Shown: positions 14,748 through 19,334 of the stretch, one piece after another | How the letters are laid out: each line of letters opens with the position of its first letter | How positions within the stretch are numbered: the first letter of the stretch is position 1 | Origin: JAJZQD01 sp021847735 | GTDB lineage: Bacteria > Bacillota > Thermincolia > Thermincolales > UBA2595 | Length of the DNA stretch: 19,334 nucleotides | Reading direction: 5' to 3' | Assembly: GCA_027324025.1 (NCBI GenBank) | Contig: DAHVYW010000031.1 | Span: forward strand, 1-19,334 | Notes under the pieces: model-generated | Told to the model about the DNA's origin: nothing | The model's input: only the letters and a program-made list of their open reading frames with translations | Databases searched by the model: none | Made by a program: the position numbers and the translations under genes

Positions 14748-15554
14748 ATGTCCTTTTGCGGGATAACTGAAGTTATTTTAAACCAAAAAGTGGGGCCGGA
14801 ACATTTTTTGATGCGGGTTTTGGCACCTGAGTTGACGAAAAAGGCGAAACCCGGGCAGTTTGTACATGTACGCTGTAACGGTGTACAGGACCCATTGTTA
14901 AGGAGGCCGATAAGCCTTCACGGGATTGACTATGAACACGGGACAGTCAGCCTGCTTTACCAGGTGGTGGGACGGGGGACACAGCTGCTGTCCGAAATGC
15001 GGGTCGGTGAGGAAATAGATATTATGGGCCCGCTGGGGAAGGGGTTTTCCATTCCCGACAGGGTCGAACAAGTATTGGTTATTGGGGGGGGAATCGGAGT
15101 GGCACCCCTGTTTCCCCTGGTACAGGCTCTGAAACGGTATAACATTAACCAGACCATATTGTTAGGGGCCAGGTCGGTCGAATACCTTATTGGGACCGAC
15201 CAGCTTGCCTCTCTTGGATTAAAAGTAGAGACTGCTACTGATGACGGCAGCCACGGGTATAAGGGTTTTGTTACCGATCTGATGGAAAAACACATAAAAC
15301 TGGCTAAACCAGATTATTTCTTTGCCTGCGGTCCTAACCCGATGCTAAAGCAGTTAGTGAAGGTTGCAGACAAGTTTGGCATGGCCGGCCAGATATCATT
15401 GGAAGAGCGGATGGGCTGCGGTGTTGGGGCCTGTTTGGCATGTGTGTGTAAGACAGTGGCCGGTGGAAAAGATAAAACTGTAGACTTTGAATATAGAAAA
15501 GTTTGCACTGAAGGGCCGGTTTTTAAGGCGAATGAGGTGATTTTTGATGACTGA
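14748..15554 (+). CDS. pyrK: Dihydroorotate dehydrogenase B electron-transfer subunit
   Basis: 268 residues from ATG 14748. Passes electrons from dihydroorotate (through PyrD) to NAD+. The FAD-binding barrel motif RRPISLHGID (about 52-61) is followed by an NAD-binding region with GGGIGVAPL (about 113-121) and a C-terminal 2Fe-2S site with Cys224, Cys229, Cys232 and Cys253 (GCGVGACLAC, then VCTEGPVF). An extra cysteine (Cys234) lies in the cluster loop. The start is ATG 14748 because GAGGTG lies 7 bases upstream; the GTG at 14742 would be too close. It overlaps pyrD by 8 bases. Confidence 0.95.
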   Translation: MSFCGITEVILNQKVGPEHFLMRVLAPELTKKAKPGQFVHVRCNGVQDPLLRRPISLHGIDYEHGTVSLLYQVVGRGTQLLSEMRVGEEIDIMGPLGKGFSIPDRVEQVLVIGGGIGVAPLFPLVQALKRYNINQTILLGARSVEYLIGTDQLASLGLKVETATDDGSHGYKGFVTDLMEKHIKLAKPDYFFACGPNPMLKQLVKVADKFGMAGQISLEERMGCGVGACLACVCKTVAGGKDKTVDFEYRKVCTEGPVFKANEVIFDD

Positions 15555-16497
15555 CCGGCAGTCCGTTTCGATGCCCGGTGGTTTTGACGGGTTGGCCGTT
15601 AACCTGGGCGGCCTCAAAATGAAAAACCCGGTTACCACGGCTTCCGGTACCTTCGGCTTTGGTCCGGAGTACGCGCCATATGTTGACCTTAATAAACTCG
15701 GCGCCATTGTAGTCAAAGGAACTACCCTGGAACCCAGGAAAGGAAATCCCACCCCCCGGATTGCCGAGACTCCGGCTGGCATACTAAATTGCATCGGTTT
15801 ACAGAATCCCGGTGTTGACCACTTCACTGAAGAAAGCCTCCCCTACCTCAGGGAATACGATACTCCGGTGATTGTAAACATAGCCGGCAACACCCTGGAG
15901 GATTACACCGAGTTGACGAGAAGACTTTCCCGGGCGGAAGGGGTTTCTGCCCTGGAGGTTAACATATCCTGCCCCAATGTAAAAGAGGGGGGTATGGTTT
16001 TTGGCACTAGTTGTGTTATGGCTTCAGAAGTAATTGCGGCTGTGCGGAAAAATACCCGGCTGCCTGTGATTGCCAAATTGTCTCCAAATGTAACTGATAT
16101 CGTGGAAATTGCCCGGGGAGTTGCCTATTCCGGCGCTGATGCCCTGGCGCTTATTAACACCCTGCTGGGAATGAAAATAGATATCCATTCACGAAAGCCT
16201 GTGCTGGGTAATACGATGGGCGGATTATCCGGCCCGGCTGTAAGGCCGGTGGCTGTGCGGATGGTATGGCAGGTAGCCCAGGCGGTGGGGTTACCAATAC
16301 TTGGTATGGGCGGTATCATGACAGCTGAGGATGCCCTGGAATTTATTCTGGCAGGGGCCACGGCCGTTGCAGTGGGAACGGCAAATTTTGTGAACCCCCA
16401 GGCGACCATGGATATTTTGGAAGGAATTAAACAGTATATGGGGAAATATGGTATAAAGAACATTAATGAACTGATAGGCGCCGCATGGAAGAAGTAG
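15547..16497 (+). CDS. pyrD: Dihydroorotate dehydrogenase B catalytic subunit (class 1B)
   Basis: 316 residues from ATG 15547. Oxidises dihydroorotate to orotate with FMN. The base-catalyst cysteine is in NISCPNVKEGG (Cys142), as expected for class 1; also visible are TTASGTFGFG, KGTTLEPRKGNP, LNCIGLQNPG and the FMN phosphate site GMGGIMTAEDA with AVGTANF. The presence of pyrK directly upstream marks it as the NAD-linked 1B type. ATG 15547 is preferred over TTG 15544 because GAGGTGA ends 6 bases before it. Confidence 0.96.
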   Translation: MTDRQSVSMPGGFDGLAVNLGGLKMKNPVTTASGTFGFGPEYAPYVDLNKLGAIVVKGTTLEPRKGNPTPRIAETPAGILNCIGLQNPGVDHFTEESLPYLREYDTPVIVNIAGNTLEDYTELTRRLSRAEGVSALEVNISCPNVKEGGMVFGTSCVMASEVIAAVRKNTRLPVIAKLSPNVTDIVEIARGVAYSGADALALINTLLGMKIDIHSRKPVLGNTMGGLSGPAVRPVAVRMVWQVAQAVGLPILGMGGIMTAEDALEFILAGATAVAVGTANFVNPQATMDILEGIKQYMGKYGIKNINELIGAAWKK

Positions 16498-16510
16498 TTT
16501 AGGAGGTGCT

Positions 16511-17245
16511 ATGGTGTTATCTGCCAAAGAACGGTTAATTATTGCCCTTGACGTTGATACAGTAGGGGAAGCGGAGATTCTGGTATCCCGCCTGCAGGAC
16601 CGCGTGGGGGTATTTAAAGTGGGAATGCAGTTATTCAACAGTGAGGGGCCGGAAGTGGTCAGGAGAATCCAAAGCCTCGGAGGCAAGGTCTTTCTTGACC
16701 TGAAACTGCATGATATCCCCAATACCGTGGGTCAGGCGGCAGCTGTGCTGACCAGGCTTGGGGTGTTTATGTATAATGTACATACAGCCGGCGGCTCGGA
16801 AATGATGAAAAAAGCGGTTGAGTCATCCGTTCGGGAAGTGGGGGACCGCGGTGCCCCAATGCCGTTCGTAATAGGCGTAACCGTGTTGACAAGCATTAAC
16901 CAGGCAATTCTGGAAAAGGAAATCGGAATTTCCGGGGGTATTGAGGAACAAGTCGTAAAATGGGCCCTTCTGGCCAAAGGTTCCGGCCTTAGCGGTGTCG
17001 TGGCTTCACCCAGGGAGATTAGGGCTTTACGGGAGGCGTGCGGCCCAGATTTTATCATTGTGACTCCGGGAGTCCGCCCGGCCTGGGCTGCCGTTAATGA
17101 CCAGAAAAGGGTGATGACGCCCAAAGAGGCGGTTGAGGCGGGGGCCAGCTACCTGGTGGTCGGGCGTCCGATAACAGGCGCAGCCGACCCTGTAGAGGCG
17201 GCCAAAAGGATAGTTGAAGAAATGGAGGAGGGGTTGAAATGCTAA
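16511..17245 (+). CDS. pyrF: Orotidine 5'-phosphate decarboxylase
   Basis: 244 residues. Decarboxylates OMP to UMP, the last step. The active-site Asp-x-Lys-x-x-Asp array is Asp63, Lys65, Asp68 (LDLKLHDIPNT). ALDVD (12-16), the FKVGMQLF region, VTVLTS and TPGVRP and the closing VVGRPIT also match. AGGAGG precedes ATG. The stop overlaps pyrE by 7 bases. Complete and typical. Confidence 0.97.
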   Translation: MVLSAKERLIIALDVDTVGEAEILVSRLQDRVGVFKVGMQLFNSEGPEVVRRIQSLGGKVFLDLKLHDIPNTVGQAAAVLTRLGVFMYNVHTAGGSEMMKKAVESSVREVGDRGAPMPFVIGVTVLTSINQAILEKEIGISGGIEEQVVKWALLAKGSGLSGVVASPREIRALREACGPDFIIVTPGVRPAWAAVNDQKRVMTPKEAVEAGASYLVVGRPITGAADPVEAAKRIVEEMEEGLKC

Positions 17246-17814
17246 CCAGGGAACAAGCCATAGAAATCTTCACCAAATCTCAGGCCCTTTTGACAGGGCA
17301 CTTTCGCCTTACTTCCGGGCGGCACAGTGGACAGTATATGCAGTGCGCCCAGGTTCTGCAGTATCCGCATTATGCGGCACAGTTATGTGACGCCCTTGCT
17401 GAAAAATTTGCCGGGACACCGGTAGATTTAGTGATAGGGCCAGCCCTGGGGGGAATAATAGTGGCTTATGAAGTCGGCAGGGCCCTCGGTGTAAAAACCT
17501 TTTTTACGGAGCGTGATCAGGGGGTAATGTCTTTGAGAAGGGGTTTTGTTATTAACCCCGGGGAAAAAGTCCTCGTAGTTGAAGATGTCGTTACAACCGG
17601 CGGTTCGGTCAAAGAGGTTATCGAGGTTGTTCGCCAAAAAGGCGGCGAGGTGACCGGAGTAGGGGTCCTGGTCGACCGGAGCAACGGCAAGGTCGATTTC
17701 GGGGTGAACACCGAGTCCATTCTTAAAATGGAAATTGAATCATATAACCCCGAGGAATGCCCGTTATGCCAGCAGGGTCTGCCCCTGATAAAGCCGGGAA
17801 GCAGACAGGTATAA
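17239..17814 (+). CDS. pyrE: Orotate phosphoribosyltransferase
   Basis: 191 residues. Joins orotate to PRPP, giving OMP. The PRPP signature VLVVEDVVTTGGS (111-123), the LTSGRHSGQYMQC substrate loop (24-36) and GPALGGIIVA (67-76) are present. It ends with CPLCQQGLPLIKPGSR, a two-cysteine tail (Cys174, Cys177) seen in a Thermus/Clostridia branch of PyrE; the role of these cysteines is unknown. ATG lies within the end of pyrF, with GGAGG about 8 bases upstream, implying coupled translation. Confidence 0.96.
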   Translation: MLTREQAIEIFTKSQALLTGHFRLTSGRHSGQYMQCAQVLQYPHYAAQLCDALAEKFAGTPVDLVIGPALGGIIVAYEVGRALGVKTFFTERDQGVMSLRRGFVINPGEKVLVVEDVVTTGGSVKEVIEVVRQKGGEVTGVGVLVDRSNGKVDFGVNTESILKMEIESYNPEECPLCQQGLPLIKPGSRQV

Positions 17815-17829
17815 AGCCGGGAGGGAACC

Positions 17830-19334
17830 ATGGTGGACAAGAGGGCGCGTTCCGGGAAAAAGGTCATTTTAATTATCATCGACTCATTGAGGCCTGCAGC
17901 CCTCAAAACTTGCCTGGATGACAGTACTGTACCGGCACTGGAATACTTATGCCACAAGGGGCGGGTTTCCTTCGACTGTGTTTCCGTATTCCCTACCATG
18001 ACACCGACGGCCACGGCATCCATTGCTACCGGGGTTTACCCGGATGATCACCAGATACCTGGTTTCATCTGGTATCACCGGGAAGAAAAAAGGATTATAA
18101 ACTACGGCGCCACCCCGCAAGCCATTTGGAAAATAGGGCTGAAAACGGTGCTGCAAGACTTGATGTGCAACCTTAATGGCGAGCACCTGAGCAGACAGGT
18201 TAAGACTATTCACGAATTCCTGGAAGACTACGGGTATACTTCTGCCAACATAAACTTCTTTACCTTCCGGGGCCAGCATGTTTTCAAAGCAAGTCTTCCG
18301 TGGTGGGTCAGGATGTGGATTGGGTTTAAGGAATGCACTGAAATCTGGGGCCCGCGGGTTTCCGTTGTGGGACAAATTGTGCCGCCGCCGTTTCCCTGCA
18401 AAGGGTCGTTGAAAACCCCAACAGGAGTGTTTCATAAATTCGGTGTTAATGACGAATTCGCCGGAACGGTAACCCACCACCTTATTAAACAAGGCAAACA
18501 GCCTCATTTGACGGTGGTTTATCTTCCTGACACCGACGGTTATACCCACAGGCATCATACCAGTGACCTGTCACCTGCGATAATGCGGGCCGACCAACAG
18601 GTTCAGAAAATACTTAATGCCGATGAATCCTGGCTGGAGGCTTTGGAAAACAACATCTTTATAATAATGGGGGACCACTCTCAGAGCCTTGTCCAGCACA
18701 ACCCGGACAGTATTATCAACCTTCCGGGGATGCTGGCCCGGTTTACCCAGTTGAGACTCGGTGAAAAAGATACCGGCGACAGAGACATAGTCATTTGCCC
18801 CAATGAGCGGATGGTCCACATATACATAATAAAAGACTTACTGGCCGTAAGAGACCGGATTATTCAAATGCTTGTCGCAGACCCCAGGATTGACCAGATC
18901 ATGTGGAAAGAGGATAATGGGAGCAGCAGCCCGGTCTACAGGGTGCGAAAGGGCGGCAGCGGCCCGTCCCTGACCTTCAAACGAAGAGGGCCTCTGTTGG
19001 ATCCATATGAATGCACTTGGAGTGTTGAAGGGGATTTACAGGTAATTGACGGTTCTGTCAGGGGAAACAGGATTGTATATAGCGAATACCCCGATGCCCT
19101 TAATGTTATGGCGGCACTTATGGATGCCCGCCACTGCGGCGACATCGTCATGACCGCAAGAATAGGGAACGAATTCGGCGGTGAGGCTGCCCCCATTCAC
19201 CCAGGCAAAGGCAGCCACGGCTCTTTCCACCGGGAAGATGCAGCAGTCCCTTTAATAATTGCGGGGACCCCGGAGTTTCCTGAAAACCCGCGGGTAGTGG
19301 ATATAGTACCTTTCATCCTGAAGAATTTTGGGAT
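17830..19334 (+). CDS. Alkaline phosphatase superfamily phosphoesterase, truncated by the window edge
   Basis: Open from ATG 17830 to the last base, at least 501 residues, with no stop seen. Metal and nucleophile positions of the nucleotide pyrophosphatase/phosphodiesterase fold are visible: Asp18 in ILIIIDSLRP, the likely nucleophile Thr58 in FPTMTPTATASIATG, the Asp and His of LPDTDGYTHRHH (about 234-245), MGDHSQS (about 281-287) and GKGSHGSFH near the visible end. There is no signal peptide in the first 20 residues (only a short hydrophobic ILIII strand), so it looks cytoplasmic. A GGGAGGG site precedes ATG, only 15 bases after pyrE, so it is probably in the pyr transcript. The substrate is unknown. 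Confidence 0.88.
   Translation, partial: MVDKRARSGKKVILIIIDSLRPAALKTCLDDSTVPALEYLCHKGRVSFDCVSVFPTMTPTATASIATGVYPDDHQIPGFIWYHREEKRIINYGATPQAIWKIGLKTVLQDLMCNLNGEHLSRQVKTIHEFLEDYGYTSANINFFTFRGQHVFKASLPWWVRMWIGFKECTEIWGPRVSVVGQIVPPPFPCKGSLKTPTGVFHKFGVNDEFAGTVTHHLIKQGKQPHLTVVYLPDTDGYTHRHHTSDLSPAIMRADQQVQKILNADESWLEALENNIFIIMGDHSQSLVQHNPDSIINLPGMLARFTQLRLGEKDTGDRDIVICPNERMVHIYIIKDLLAVRDRIIQMLVADPRIDQIMWKEDNGSSSPVYRVRKGGSGPSLTFKRRGPLLDPYECTWSVEGDLQVIDGSVRGNRIVYSEYPDALNVMAALMDARHCGDIVMTARIGNEFGGEAAPIHPGKGSHGSFHREDAAVPLIIAGTPEFPENPRVVDIVPFILKNFG

Noticed and set aside
15544..15546. TTG start for pyrD
   Set aside because: It lies only three bases after GAGGTGA, while ATG 15547 has better spacing and is the stronger codon.
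17947..18558. 203-codon open frame on the minus strand
   Set aside because: It lies entirely within the well-supported phosphoesterase reading frame on the plus strand and its product has no recognisable family features.

Overview
The window looks like a chromosomal segment of an endospore-forming, Gram-positive anaerobe of the Clostridia (Peptococcaceae / Desulfotomaculum-Pelotomaculum type). This is inferred from a PyrR-attenuated pyr operon, the PyrK/PyrD-1B form of dihydroorotate dehydrogenase, a YteA-type TraR/DksA zinc-finger protein, a DUF5665 protein, strong AGGAGG-like ribosome binding sites and GTG/TTG starts. The species cannot be fixed from sequence alone.

Layout. Positions 1-375 hold no gene I can support, but contain three hairpin structures, including a perfect 27-bp inverted repeat nested inside a 10-bp outer one. 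Minus strand 376-3039 is a secreted KP-43-like subtilase with two C-terminal PPC-like domains joined by an Asn-Pro linker. It has its own promoter with a palindrome just downstream. Divergent from it on the plus strand are a small DUF5665 membrane protein, a nitroreductase and a YteA-family zinc-finger protein. A large GC-rich inverted-repeat structure (about 4961-5085) follows. Next come a sigma-A-type promoter, lspA (signal peptidase II) and an RluD-family pseudouridine synthase.

From 6752 to 7218 there is a self-contained regulatory unit: a consensus promoter, a class I cyclic-di-GMP riboswitch aptamer, an intrinsic-terminator-like hairpin, and an 84-residue protein that resembles a free-standing WYL domain. 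This is the most unusual item in the window. A tiny ORF with an ideal ribosome binding site follows it.

From 7333 to 17814 lies a complete de novo UMP biosynthesis operon: promoter, PyrR attenuator 1, pyrR, PyrR attenuator 2, pyrB, pyrC, carA, carB, pyrK, pyrD, pyrF, pyrE. The genes are tightly spaced or overlapping and together cover glutamine/bicarbonate to UMP. Uridine nucleotides are expected to act through PyrR on both leaders, so the first site would set expression of the whole unit and the second would tune the enzymes separately from pyrR itself. Fifteen bases after pyrE begins an alkaline-phosphatase-superfamily phosphoesterase that runs off the right edge and is probably co-transcribed with the operon.
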